From contig NZ_PGUY01000021.1 in assembly GCF_002863585.1 (NCBI RefSeq), positions 1-64,000 on the forward strand: a stretch of 64,000 nucleotides of DNA. Direction: 5' to 3'. This stretch comes from Peribacillus deserti. GTDB taxonomy: Bacteria > Bacillota > Bacilli > Bacillales > DSM-1321. Shown here in pieces: positions 17,225 to 25,185 of this stretch. The translations under genes were made by a program, and so were the position numbers. Within the stretch, counting starts at the first letter, position 1; each line of letters starts with the position of its first letter. The notes under the pieces were generated by a model that saw only the letters and a list, made by a program, of their open reading frames with translations, had not been told where the DNA came from and did no database searches.

Positions 17225-17406
17225 ATCTCTATTACACTTGCCTGTTGATTTCCACACAGGCACCCGCTTTCCGTGGGGCGGTCCGGGAGCGTCTTTTCGG
17301 CATTTACCCTGTGGGGTCTCCCTTGCTCCGCTTTACCCGCAGGAGTCTGGCATATCCGTTACAATCACCCCAGTGCCAAAATCAACAATAAACCTTTAAC
17401 ATATCC
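17225..17406 (-). mobile_element. MITE-like element, family B, inverted, with perfect 8-bp duplication
   Basis: 182 bp in the opposite orientation to the copy at 13078. The right end reads AACCTTTAACATATCC, the inverse of the family B left end. It is flanked by an exact TAAATAAA on both sides (17217-17224 and 17407-17414). It carries no gene. Confidence 0.8.
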
Positions 17407-17424
17407 TAAATAAAAAAGTTAATG

Positions 17425-17523
17425 TGAATAAAAATACAGAAAATTATATTAATATATTTTTGTATTGACTAACGTACAGGAGGTAAGTATTATATAAATA
17501 TAAATATTAATGAATAAATATTA
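17425..17523 (+). promoter_or_regulatory. Sigma-A promoter with two ARG-box-like sites
   Basis: TTGACT (17465-17470), 17 bp, TATTAT (17488-17493). TGAATAAAAATACA (17425-17438) lies upstream and TGAATAAATATTA (17511-17523) just after the likely start site. Both resemble the AhrC/ArgR half box TGAATAAAAATTCA. Arginine-dependent control is inferred from these and from the transporter type downstream. Confidence 0.6.
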
Positions 17524-17549
17524 GCTGGATAGCTGAATTGTAAACAGCG

Positions 17550-17575
17550 TACACCCCAACAGGTGTATCTTTTTT
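17550..17575 (+). terminator. Leader terminator in the 5' region of the antiporter gene
   Basis: TACACC pairs with GGTGTA around CCAACA, followed by TCTTTTTT. It sits after the promoter at 17465 and before the start codon at 17639, so it can only act as an attenuator of this gene. Confidence 0.55.
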
Positions 17576-17638
17576 ATTGCTTTTTCATCTTGGAGATTAA
17601 TAGATTGCAATTATCAACTAGAAAAGGAGAAGAGAAAA

Positions 17639-19066
17639 GTGGGAGTTAATAACAAATTAGGGTTATGGATCCTGACGGCATTAGTAGTGGGGAACATGGT
17701 AGGCTCGGGAATATTTATGCTGCCCCGTTCATTAGCTGAATCAGCAAGTCCAGCAGGTGTGATGTCTGCATGGGCAGTGACTGGGTTCGGAGTCCTGATG
17801 ATTGCACTGGTATTCGGGAATCTGGCTATCCGGAAACCGGAGCTTACAGGCGGTCCGCAGATATATGCAAAAGAATTATTTAAATCAGGTTCAAAATCCT
17901 CACAGCTTTCAGGCTTCATGGCTTCATGGGGTTACTGGATCGGTAATTTTGCAGGAAATGTTGCAGTTATTACAACGTTTGGAAGCTATCTATCCACTTT
18001 CTTCCCGATATTATCAAGCGAGGCGGTTTTATTTACAGCAGGCTCATTTTCTTTAAAAGTAGGTAATGCTTTAACTTTTGCCGTCTGTTCAATATTATTA
18101 TGGGGAACACATTTTATCATATTAAAAGGTTTTGAAAGTGCGGGTAAAATCAACTTTGCAGCCACAGCTACAAAGGTTTTAGGATTCTTTTTATTCATCC
18201 TGATCGGATTATTTGCTTTCGAAAAAGGAAATGTGATGCCGTTTGTTGCTCCTAAGCTTGATGAAGCAGGACATTCTGTTGGTTTGTTTGGTCAGGTAAA
18301 CCATGCTGCGGTTTCCACTCTTTGGGCTTTTATCGGGGTGGAGTCGGCTGTTGTATTTGCTTCTAGAGCAAAAAAGAAAATGGATGTAAAACGCGCTACC
18401 ATCCTAGGGCTGTTAATTGCCTTAGCAATTTATATTGGGATCAGCACCCTTGTTATGGGAATGTTGTCACCTGATGCTTTAGTAAAATCAGATAAACCTC
18501 TAATCGATGCGATGGCAGCTGTACTTGGACCAATTGGCGGAAAGCTGATAGCAGGTCTTGGCCTTATTAGTTTGATGGGCTCCACCATTGGGTGGGTTAT
18601 GCTGAGTGCTGAGGTGCCATACCAGGCAGCTAAACAGGGTCTTTTTATCCCTGCCTTCTTAAAATTGAACAAAAATGGGCTGCCTGCGTTTTCACTGATT
18701 ATAACGAATGTGCTTGCCCAAGTATTTCTATTTTCAACCATTTCCAATTCAATATCTGCAGCTTTTGATTTCATCATTTATATTGCTACATTGTCATATC
18801 TTGTACCATACTTTATATCTTCAGTATTTCAGTTGAAGTTAACATTCACTGGTGAAACATATAACGGAGAAAAGAGCAGGATGACAGACGGAATTATTGC
18901 GGCCCTTGCCACTCTTTATTCAGCCTGGGTTATTATTGCAGGAACAGCTGATATTAAAACATTTACGTTTGGTATGATACTTCTTGCCAGCGGCCTGTTA
19001 TTTTACAAGCAACTGCCAAAGCCAGGTTCTCTGCCTGAATATATAATGGATAAGCGTTCAGCCTAA
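17639..19066 (+). CDS. APC-family basic amino acid/polyamine antiporter
   Basis: 475 aa from GTG with AAAAGGAGAAG upstream. Twelve or so membrane helices; VGNMVGSGIFMLPRSLA is the glycine-rich first-helix substrate site of the APC superfamily, and IRKPELTGGPQIYAKELF is typical of the arginine/ornithine and lysine/cadaverine antiporter group. It should exchange a basic amino acid for its product across the membrane. The ARG-box-like sites upstream favour arginine. AgcataA array 2 begins 165 bp after the stop. Confidence 0.85.
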   Translation: MGVNNKLGLWILTALVVGNMVGSGIFMLPRSLAESASPAGVMSAWAVTGFGVLMIALVFGNLAIRKPELTGGPQIYAKELFKSGSKSSQLSGFMASWGYWIGNFAGNVAVITTFGSYLSTFFPILSSEAVLFTAGSFSLKVGNALTFAVCSILLWGTHFIILKGFESAGKINFAATATKVLGFFLFILIGLFAFEKGNVMPFVAPKLDEAGHSVGLFGQVNHAAVSTLWAFIGVESAVVFASRAKKKMDVKRATILGLLIALAIYIGISTLVMGMLSPDALVKSDKPLIDAMAAVLGPIGGKLIAGLGLISLMGSTIGWVMLSAEVPYQAAKQGLFIPAFLKLNKNGLPAFSLIITNVLAQVFLFSTISNSISAAFDFIIYIATLSYLVPYFISSVFQLKLTFTGETYNGEKSRMTDGIIAALATLYSAWVIIAGTADIKTFTFGMILLASGLLFYKQLPKPGSLPEYIMDKRSA

Positions 19067-19158
19067 AAGCAATGAAAGGGTATGTACGCTAAATAGAGGC
19101 GGCACTCTAATTAAAAATCGTATACAAATAAAAAAACAGATCAATGAAGATCTGGACA

Positions 19159-19187
19159 GGCTGCCGAGAAAATTTCGGCGGCCCTTT
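19159..19187 (+). terminator. Hairpin after the antiporter gene
   Basis: GGCTGCCGA pairs with TCGGCGGCC, followed by CTTTATC. A second small stem, CAGATC with GATCTG, precedes it at 19137-19154. A comparable hairpin followed by an ACTGCTTTAA-like word also precedes array 3. Confidence 0.5.
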
Positions 19188-19231
19188 ATCATTCTGCTTT
19201 AAACGAAGTGCATGCTTTTCGCTAGGAAATC

Positions 19232-19359
19232 AGCATATCCCTCGTAAGAAAAGCATAAGTACAGCTGGATAAGCATAAAGCATCATACATACGCATTGGA
19301 TAAAGCAAGATCAGCATAAATGTTGGAGACATAAGCATAAATTCTAAAAACTTAATCAT
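19232..19359 (+). repeat. AGCATAA periodic array 2 (7 units)
   Basis: Cores start at 19232, 19252, 19272, 19292 (CGCAT), 19313, 19334 and 19355 (ATCAT): steps 20, 20, 20, 21, 21, 21. Several are extended to AAGCATAA. The array starts about 165 bp downstream of the antiporter gene, on its coding strand. Confidence 0.8.
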
Positions 19360-19439
19360 AAACTGTCCTGCATTATACTTCATTCTATACATTTGGCAAA
19401 AATCCTCATCCAAAATATACATTTTTAGGAGCTAGGAGC

Positions 19440-19985
19440 TCACATTTATCAAAAAGGCGCCGAAATGTATGTTTCGACCGAAAAACTAGCAGTTTTTTAA
19501 TAAAAATGATCACGATTTCCAGCTGTTCTGAATGGGGAGGTGAATTTGTTTACCCCGCAGTTAAAATAGCTAGTGGTCATACCAGACCAAACATCAGCGG
19601 GATTTTTAATTTTCAATGGTCCCAAGTAACCTTCCCGCCAGCCTGTGTTAATTCTCGGGAATTAAGCTATTAACAAGGGGATATCTCACCCTTAGAATCG
19701 AGGTGTACTCCCGCGATTTTAGTATGGGCAGGAGGTGTAAAAGGGCGTAATCACACCGGCTTTCAATAAAATCCAGGCTACACTCAGGTATTGGCTGGCT
19801 TTCCGATCGACCGCACACCGTGAAAGAGAGAAGCGGGCTCTGGAGGTTTTACTGGTTTATGTTCATTCTTTCACAGTCCTTTTCTCACAGGTTTTTTTCA
19901 ATTAAGTGCACGCCTCTTAAAAAATTCGATTGCTGCCTGTCATAGGCAAAAACGTTGGAGGCTTTGGGGTAATTAACATATCTTG
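19440..19985. other. Gene-free region after array 2
   Basis: No gene is supported in about 550 bases. There are a few possible stems (for example CCCCGC near 19553 with GCGGGA near 19600) and short remnants with GGAGGTG words, but no open frame of useful length. Confidence 0.4.
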
Positions 19986-19986
19986 A

Positions 19987-21120
19987 TTAGCTGACTGGTT
20001 TTCCACTCATTGGAAGAAAGACACTGAAGGTAGTGAGATCGTCATTGGAGTCACATTTTATATACCCGCCATGTTTTTCAATGATCTTTTTACATACATA
20101 CAATCCAATGCCTGTTCCAAGCTCTTTCGTGGTGAAGAAAGGTTCAAAGATAGTTTTTATGTTTTCAGGTGCGATGGCTGGACCATTATTTGAAAGTGTA
20201 ATGACTAATGCATTTGGATCACCCCAGCATTTAACAAGCAGATTACGTGGTTTCTCTTTCTGCTTTAGAGCATCTATTGAATTAATGAAAAGATTTAGGA
20301 GAACTTGCTTTAATTCATCTCTGTTTGTCCGGATTTCTAGATCTGCGCCGATTTCCAGCTGGACATTCACATCTGTATCAACAATACTTGGATAGGACAG
20401 CTGCTGAATGTCGTTGAAAAGGGTCTTAATCGAGATGGCTTCCTGTTTACCATCCATTCCTGCTTTTGAAGTATGAAGAAATTGGGTGATCCTGAAGTTT
20501 AATTGATTTAGTTCATGTTCGATAATATCTAAATATAAGAGGTTGGGGTGATCATTTTTAAGGATTTTAGTAAAGCCCATTATGGACGTTAAAGGATTTC
20601 GAAATTCATGAACAAAACTAGATGAAATCTGTCCCAGTACTGCCAGTTTGTCCTTGTGATTTTCACTTATATATAAGGTTTTATCGTTTAATTCTTTATT
20701 TTTTAAATTCGTATATTGAGATACAGCATGATAACAGAACAAATCAAAATGCGAGTTCATGTGATTGATGATGGACTGCATGTCCTTAGCTGGTATGTTT
20801 GATTGGAAAATGTGTTTAATGATGATGCTTCTTCCAAGATTGACATTGTAAACAAAGTCTCCAATATTTATATTGGCCTCCAACCGTTCAAGGGCTACCT
20901 TATGGGCAAGGTTTATCATTTCTTTCTCACTTAGGGAGCCGGTGATCGCATGTTTGATAATATTAAACATACTAAACCCGTTTTCAAGTATCAGCTCTTT
21001 ATGAGGATCCACTTTATCGATAATAATAGAGTCATGCCAATCCTTCATAATTTTGGCTTCCTGCTCCTCAAGAAAGCAAACAAGAATTTTTTTATGTGAA
21101 CTTTGCAGCGACGAAAACAT
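19987..21120 (-). CDS. Sporulation-type sensor histidine kinase
   Basis: 377 aa, AAGGGG before the ATG at 21120. An N-terminal helical sensor region (about 1-150, like HisK_N kinases) is cytoplasmic, since no membrane helix is present. The dimerisation H box SSSFVHEFRNPLTSIMGF carries the phospho-acceptor His171, followed by the N box (LLNLFINSIDAL) and G2 box GTGIGLYVCKKI. I infer feeding of the Spo0F/Spo0A phosphorelay, supported by the Spo0E gene 180 bp upstream in the same direction. Confidence 0.87.
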   Translation of the reverse strand: MFSSLQSSHKKILVCFLEEQEAKIMKDWHDSIIIDKVDPHKELILENGFSMFNIIKHAITGSLSEKEMINLAHKVALERLEANINIGDFVYNVNLGRSIIIKHIFQSNIPAKDMQSIINHMNSHFDLFCYHAVSQYTNLKNKELNDKTLYISENHKDKLAVLGQISSSFVHEFRNPLTSIMGFTKILKNDHPNLLYLDIIEHELNQLNFRITQFLHTSKAGMDGKQEAISIKTLFNDIQQLSYPSIVDTDVNVQLEIGADLEIRTNRDELKQVLLNLFINSIDALKQKEKPRNLLVKCWGDPNALVITLSNNGPAIAPENIKTIFEPFFTTKELGTGIGLYVCKKIIEKHGGYIKCDSNDDLTTFSVFLPMSGKPVS

Positions 21121-21302
21121 GTTAATCCCCTTTTCCCCGAATTGTTTTTACATGTATCCATATAAATCTGAATTTATAAAGAATGATGACTTGATAGGCA
21201 AAAACAATTTGTCCGTAATTCCTATTCATTTATGTAAAAAGGTGCCTGATAGAAGGACATCTCAAGGATAACCTATTCCTAAGTTTCACAACTTTTTGAC
21301 AG

Positions 21303-21467
21303 TTAAATGATAATCTTATTATCTACCATTTTTCTCTGATATTCTATTATTAATATATCTAATTTTTGGCTGAAAGTCAGTGTTTCTTGACTATTTAACC
21401 CTGTTGCAGCCGCAATAGATATCATTTCCTGCTGCATTTCTACAATTCTCTCTAGTAATTCATTCAT
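21303..21467 (-). CDS. Spo0E-like aspartyl-phosphate phosphatase
   Basis: 54 aa from the ATG at 21467 (GAGAGG 13 nt upstream; a TTG at 21488 is also possible). The SQKLD motif near the C-terminal half is the Spo0E signature SQELD with one change, in a two-helix protein of the right size. The family removes phosphate from Spo0A and so delays sporulation. Its position beside a sensor kinase of the same relay fits. Confidence 0.8.
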   Translation of the reverse strand: MNELLERIVEMQQEMISIAAATGLNSQETLTFSQKLDILIIEYQRKMVDNKIII

Positions 21468-21662
21468 TTTATAAATACAACCTCTCAAAGAACGATTACC
21501 CTTAATTGTAAGATATCTAATAGCATCTTTCTACAAAATAAGTAAGACAATTTCCATCCTAATACGACAAATTTAATTTGTTTTAATTGGGATTCTGGCT
21601 ATATCCCATTTGTAACTAATCTATATAATAGTACAAATAATACAATTATAGGAAGTGTGTAT

Positions 21663-21941
21663 ATGGCTGGAAGAAGATCTGCAAGCCCCTTTAGATTCTG
21701 TGTGTTTCCTAGATACCGGTGGTGCGGCCCAGGATGTAGCGGCCCAGGAGTTCCTATTAATGATGTAGATGCGTGCTGCTATAGGCATGACCGCTGCTTA
21801 AGTGCTGGAGTCCCTGCTTGTAAATGTGATAGGGCTTTGATAAATTGTCTTCGGTCTAGAATCAATCCCCGCACGGATAAAGGAAAAAAAGCCGCTTTCA
21901 TGTATAACGTAATGAAAATTAAAACATTCTTCTTTTGTTAA
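21663..21941 (+). CDS. Phospholipase A2-like small cysteine-rich protein
   Basis: 92 aa from ATG with AGGAAG 7 nt upstream; a GTG at 21657 is less well placed. CGPGCSGPG (21-29) resembles the calcium-binding loop, and DACCYRHDRC (36-45) is the PLA2 catalytic helix with His42-Asp43. Cysteines continue at 53, 55 and 62. It is shorter than animal sPLA2 and closer to the parvovirus VP1/bacterial PLA2-like type. No signal peptide is visible, so it may act inside the cell or on the spore. Confidence 0.8.
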   Translation: MAGRRSASPFRFCVFPRYRWCGPGCSGPGVPINDVDACCYRHDRCLSAGVPACKCDRALINCLRSRINPRTDKGKKAAFMYNVMKIKTFFFC

Positions 21942-21962
21942 TGGTATAAGGGGGAGCAATTA

Positions 21963-22058
21963 ATGCGAGTCGGAAGGGCTCTGCTGCTTGTAAGATATTT
22001 TTGTAGTCCCTCTATTAAGAGGGTGGTAAGGGCTGCCGCGTGCAGCCCTTATGTATGA
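21963..22058 (+). CDS. Possible 31-aa basic peptide
   Basis: ATG at 21963 lies 6-7 nt after AAGGGGGAG, an excellent ribosome site 10 bp past the PLA2-like gene. The peptide (MRVGRALLLVRYFCSP...) has an amphipathic cationic character. A GGGCTGC stem-loop (22027-22051) lies in its 3' part. It may be a real micro-gene in the PLA2 operon, or a chance frame. Confidence 0.35.
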   Translation: MRVGRALLLVRYFCSPSIKRVVRAAACSPYV

Positions 22059-22249
22059 GGATAGTATTAAATACCTTCAGTTAAAATTTTCTTGAAGAAA
22101 GTGAGGAATCTTGAAGGGTTTTTTTAGATGGGAATAGAACTGTTTATTAATACATATGGAAAAGCGCCTTCAGATAGATATACATATCCATTAGGTATCC
22201 AGGGCCTGTACCCACACTTTATAGACCTCTAAGGAAAGAAGGTATAAAC

Positions 22250-22714
22250 ATGAATGGCAATTTCTTTGCTAACTACAGCAGCTACATCGTTATTCCAGAA
22301 GAACAACATGAATCTTGTAAAAAAGAATATGATCCGGCTGAATATGCCACCTACTATATCCTTACACTGTCCCTCTATGATTCTCTTCTATTAAACTGGT
22401 CCGAAGCAAACAAATACGAAATTGAAGTTGAAAGATGTATAGAAAACGTATTGGAAGAATTCAATACCGTACAAAATGACCATTACCATTTACAGTTATT
22501 AGAGTTAAATAAAGATAAGACCTATTTTGTGCTTGCGCTCTCATGCAAAAATAAAATTGACAGCAGTGATGCCCAGGAACGTATAGCTTATATCATTGAA
22601 AAAATGCTGACAAATCCTTTTTATATTGGCCAGAGCTGGTATAAATTCACCGGTGACAGGGGGAGGATTGAAAGGAAACTATTCTGTTTTTCATTCAAAG
22701 AATATACCTCTTGA
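22250..22714 (+). CDS. Hypothetical protein, 154 aa
   Basis: Clear ribosome site (AAGAAGG 7 nt before ATG). Soluble, mixed alpha/beta, slightly acidic, without signal peptide or membrane helix. I recognise no family. It is followed 170 bp later by the 48-aa protein. Confidence 0.6.
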   Translation: MNGNFFANYSSYIVIPEEQHESCKKEYDPAEYATYYILTLSLYDSLLLNWSEANKYEIEVERCIENVLEEFNTVQNDHYHLQLLELNKDKTYFVLALSCKNKIDSSDAQERIAYIIEKMLTNPFYIGQSWYKFTGDRGRIERKLFCFSFKEYTS

Positions 22715-22883
22715 ATTAAACAGATGGGTAACATGAAAGGGAAATATCTGATCAAGGCCGACAGAACCTGAACGCATGGTTATCCCTTTTTTAAGGGCTG
22801 CTTTCACCACACTTTTGTTTTTCTGTTTACAAAATTGGGTAATTTACTGTTAACAGCTAATATTTAACAAAAGAGGTGCACAG

Positions 22884-23030
22884 ATGAATAGCAGCCACGA
22901 GTACCTTATTCTCATAAAAGAATTACGCCAACTGATCAGGGATCGATACAATTGTAAAGACCAGTATATAAGAAATATCATTTCCAAGGATATAAAATTG
23001 CTAAGTGATGCTATAGATATCATAAAATAA
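22884..23030 (+). CDS. Small helical protein, paralogue of the one at 14494
   Basis: 48 aa, AAGAGGTG 5 nt before ATG. It aligns with the protein at 14494 (KELxxLIxDxYxC, then KxDIxLLS). Both are two-helix proteins of the size of Spo0E-family regulators but lack the SQELD motif. A strong terminator follows, so it is an independent gene. Confidence 0.65.
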   Translation: MNSSHEYLILIKELRQLIRDRYNCKDQYIRNIISKDIKLLSDAIDIIK

Positions 23031-23060
23031 TGTTGAAATTGTTTTGGTCTTTTATCCACT

Positions 23061-23093
23061 AAAGGGGGAGCCATGCGATAGGCTCCCTTTTAT
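23061..23093 (+). terminator. Intrinsic terminator
   Basis: AAAGGGGGAGCC pairs with GGCTCCCTTT, followed by TATTATT. Confidence 0.8.
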
Positions 23094-23163
23094 TATTGTT
23101 TTGCATCTTGTTTTGGAGAAGGTTAAAAGTCTTAATTTCATACAGATCACGAGAGGTGTTTAA

Positions 23164-23673
23164 ATGACCATATCATTGAAAGTTGAGGAACTAAGTTCAG
23201 TCCAGGAACACCTTGAGGGCTTAGCGGATCTCCTGGTACAAGTGGTAGAAGAGGGAGCATCAATCGGTTTTCTGCCTCCTTGCCCAAATGAAGAAGCGGA
23301 AGAGTATTGGACCACAGCCATAAAGGCGGATCATATCATTTTGTATATTGTAAAATCGGAAAATGAAGTAGCAGGAAGCGTACAGCTGCACTTATCAACA
23401 ACTCAAAATGGTTCACATCGTGCGGAAATCGCTAAACTTTTAGTACATCCCAAATTCCGGCGGATGGGATTGGGGCGGATATTGATTCAGACCGCTGAGG
23501 AGAGGGCAAAAGCTGAAGGGCGCACTTTGTTAGTGTTAGACACAAGAGAAGGAGATCCTTCTAATCTGCTTTATACTTCCATGGGATATACAGAAGCCGG
23601 CAGGATTCCCAACTACGCTAGATCAGCAGATGGAAACCTGCATACAACCGTGTATTATTATAAAAATTTATAA
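23164..23673 (+). CDS. GNAT family N-acetyltransferase
   Basis: 169 aa, GAGAGGTG before ATG. The acetyl-CoA site is RRMGLGRILIQTAEERA (Q/RxxGxG/A motif A) following the IAKLLVHPKF strand; the C-terminal YTSMGYTEAGRIPNYA loop is typical. Substrate is unknown. It is probably co-transcribed with the 85-aa protein 45 bp downstream. Confidence 0.88.
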   Translation: MTISLKVEELSSVQEHLEGLADLLVQVVEEGASIGFLPPCPNEEAEEYWTTAIKADHIILYIVKSENEVAGSVQLHLSTTQNGSHRAEIAKLLVHPKFRRMGLGRILIQTAEERAKAEGRTLLVLDTREGDPSNLLYTSMGYTEAGRIPNYARSADGNLHTTVYYYKNL

Positions 23674-23718
23674 AAGGGACATTATAAAAAGTAACGAATA
23701 GCTGGAGAGGTGTTCTCT

Positions 23719-23976
23719 TTGTGGAAGGTAAAGTACAAACATAATCGGGCAGATGGAGGAATTGCTGCTGTAGAATTAGAAAGTGAAGATGGCAGAATGG
23801 ATGTAAATGCCAGATGGGATGGGTGTATGGAAATACATTTGTACACTGTGACCGAAGAAAACCGTGAACTAAAAGATACGATTCATACTTGTGATTTAAG
23901 GGGACTCATCGAAAGTCTCGGATCCCTGGATAGTGTGATCAGGGATTATTTCGAAGAGAATAACTCATCTTTATAG
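23719..23976 (+). CDS. Hypothetical protein, 85 aa
   Basis: I choose the TTG at 23719, 8 nt after GGAGAGG; the GTG at 23710 overlaps the ribosome site. Short beta-rich, acidic protein (WDGCMEIHLYTVTEEN) ending in a helix. No family recognised. It is likely in operon with the GNAT gene. Array 3 begins 180 bp downstream. Confidence 0.6.
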   Translation: MWKVKYKHNRADGGIAAVELESEDGRMDVNARWDGCMEIHLYTVTEENRELKDTIHTCDLRGLIESLGSLDSVIRDYFEENNSSL

Positions 23977-24060
23977 TAAGCAGCCGATGAGTATTTGAAG
24001 TAAGCCCGCATAGTGGGCAGCCCCCCTACATAAAGGAAATACAGCAATATACATCTTTCA

Positions 24061-24095
24061 GGCTGGCTGTCGAGGATCTGACGGCTGCCTTTTTT
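24061..24095 (+). terminator. Hairpin terminator before array 3
   Basis: GGCTGGCTGTC pairs imperfectly with GACGGCTGCC, followed by TTTTTT. The same order, hairpin then CTGCTTTAA then AGCATAA array, is seen at 19159-19232. Confidence 0.6.
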
Positions 24096-24154
24096 ACTGT
24101 ACTGCTTTAACTAAAGCGCGTCTACTGTAGAGCGGATTGTTCGTTCACGTGATC

Positions 24155-24344
24155 AGCATATTCGACGAAATAAAAGCATAAAGGCAGCTGGATAAGCATA
24201 AAGGAGGATACAAAAGCATAAAGGAGATTACAAAAGCATTGTGTGAAGGGAAATCAGCATAAACATGGGAAACATAAGCATAAAACGTAAGAACTTAAGC
24301 GTAAACTTCTTAAACATAATCATATTTCCCATTAAGTGGAGCAT
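24155..24344 (+). repeat. AGCATAA periodic array 3 (10 units)
   Basis: Cores start at 24155, 24175, 24195, 24215, 24235, 24256, 24277, 24298 (AGCGT), 24319 (ATCAT) and 24340: four 20-bp steps, then five 21-bp steps. Early spacers carry AAAGG words; late ones tend to end in AACNTA. It lies on the coding strand, 3' of the gene at 23719. From its end to 24620 I see no gene. Confidence 0.88.
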
Positions 24345-24432
24345 AAACCAGGATGCATATTATAATCCTGTACTATTAACAGAAAAACTCTTCAAAAACC
24401 TATGTTTTGAATAGCTGGGAAGCTGAAGTTAA

Positions 24433-24460
24433 CAAAAAAATGAACCAATGTATGGTTCAG
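24433..24460 (-). terminator. Intrinsic terminator, minus strand
   Basis: On the minus strand TGAACC pairs with GGTTCA, followed by seven T. It can end transcription of the SET-domain gene, together with the stem at 24627-24654. Confidence 0.65.
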
Positions 24461-24626
24461 CCCCCTAATAGCCGTTTTCCAGTAAATGGCCCCTGATACT
24501 CCTTCGTTTTGCAGTCGTTCAGAATTTGGAGCTCAACGGAGTCATGGTAAACACACCCATTTTAATGAATCGCTAAAAAGTTTACCAGCATGGCACACAT
24601 GCCGTCATAGGGATCCATGCAAAGCA

Positions 24627-24654
24627 GGAGATGCAGGTGTATGCATCTCCTTTT
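24627..24654. terminator. Hairpin next to the SET gene stop
   Basis: GGAGATGCA pairs exactly with TGCATCTCC around a 6-base loop, with TTTT on the plus strand side. Confidence 0.6.
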
Positions 24655-24658
24655 AACA

Positions 24659-25036
24659 TTAGTCCTTATTGAACCAAAGAGGTTCGTTGTCATCAACTTC
24701 ACCATTATAGTTGATTAAAATTTCTTCCCCTGCTTTAATGTCTTTGTAGGCAAAAAAATCAAATGTATGGTTCGGAAAGTTTATCTCATAAGTAGCATTT
24801 GGTTCGTATGAGTGATTGAACAGCATGCCGTATCCTAATAGGATGGCGCTGTGGTTTATGCCGTATTCAAAGGCATAATCCTCAAGCAGTGTTTTTTCAA
24901 TATGGACGTGCTCTTCATTTGGATAGGGGAGAACCGGCGCTTCATGAATCAACTCGCCTTTTTTGATGTCGCGGGTAGCAAATACCCCTCTATTTAATTC
25001 TCCGTCACTTAGTTTTGAAGTTCTGATTTCAATCAT
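24659..25036 (-). CDS. SET domain protein (putative lysine methyltransferase)
   Basis: 125 aa from the ATG at 25036 (GGTGA upstream). A minimal SET domain: RGVFATRDIKKGELI at the start, the pseudoknot motif MLFNHSYEPNATYE (NHxxxPN, SAM and catalytic pocket) and IKAGEEILINYNG at the end. Bacterial SET proteins transfer methyl from SAM to lysines; the target here is unknown. Single gene, followed by hairpins. Confidence 0.85.
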   Translation of the reverse strand: MIEIRTSKLSDGELNRGVFATRDIKKGELIHEAPVLPYPNEEHVHIEKTLLEDYAFEYGINHSAILLGYGMLFNHSYEPNATYEINFPNHTFDFFAYKDIKAGEEILINYNGEVDDNEPLWFNKD

Positions 25037-25185
25037 GGCTGTCACCTGCATTTTCTATATGGTGTTTGTATAAGCATGCCAGTTTCATGGAAGTATTGCA
25101 AATTTTTTATAAAGTAATTTTCACTTATTGTCTATTTTATTGGCTCAAACATCCAAGAAAAGCTTGTATACAAAGTTTCTTGCGC

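Noticed and set aside
19540-19620. CCCCGC...GCGGGA stem as a riboswitch
   Set aside because: The flanking genes are on the opposite strand or far away, and I see no known aptamer motif.
22128-22232. 34-codon frame ahead of the gene at 22250
   Set aside because: It has a weak GAAGGG site separated by a T run, no conserved feature, and is within chance expectation.
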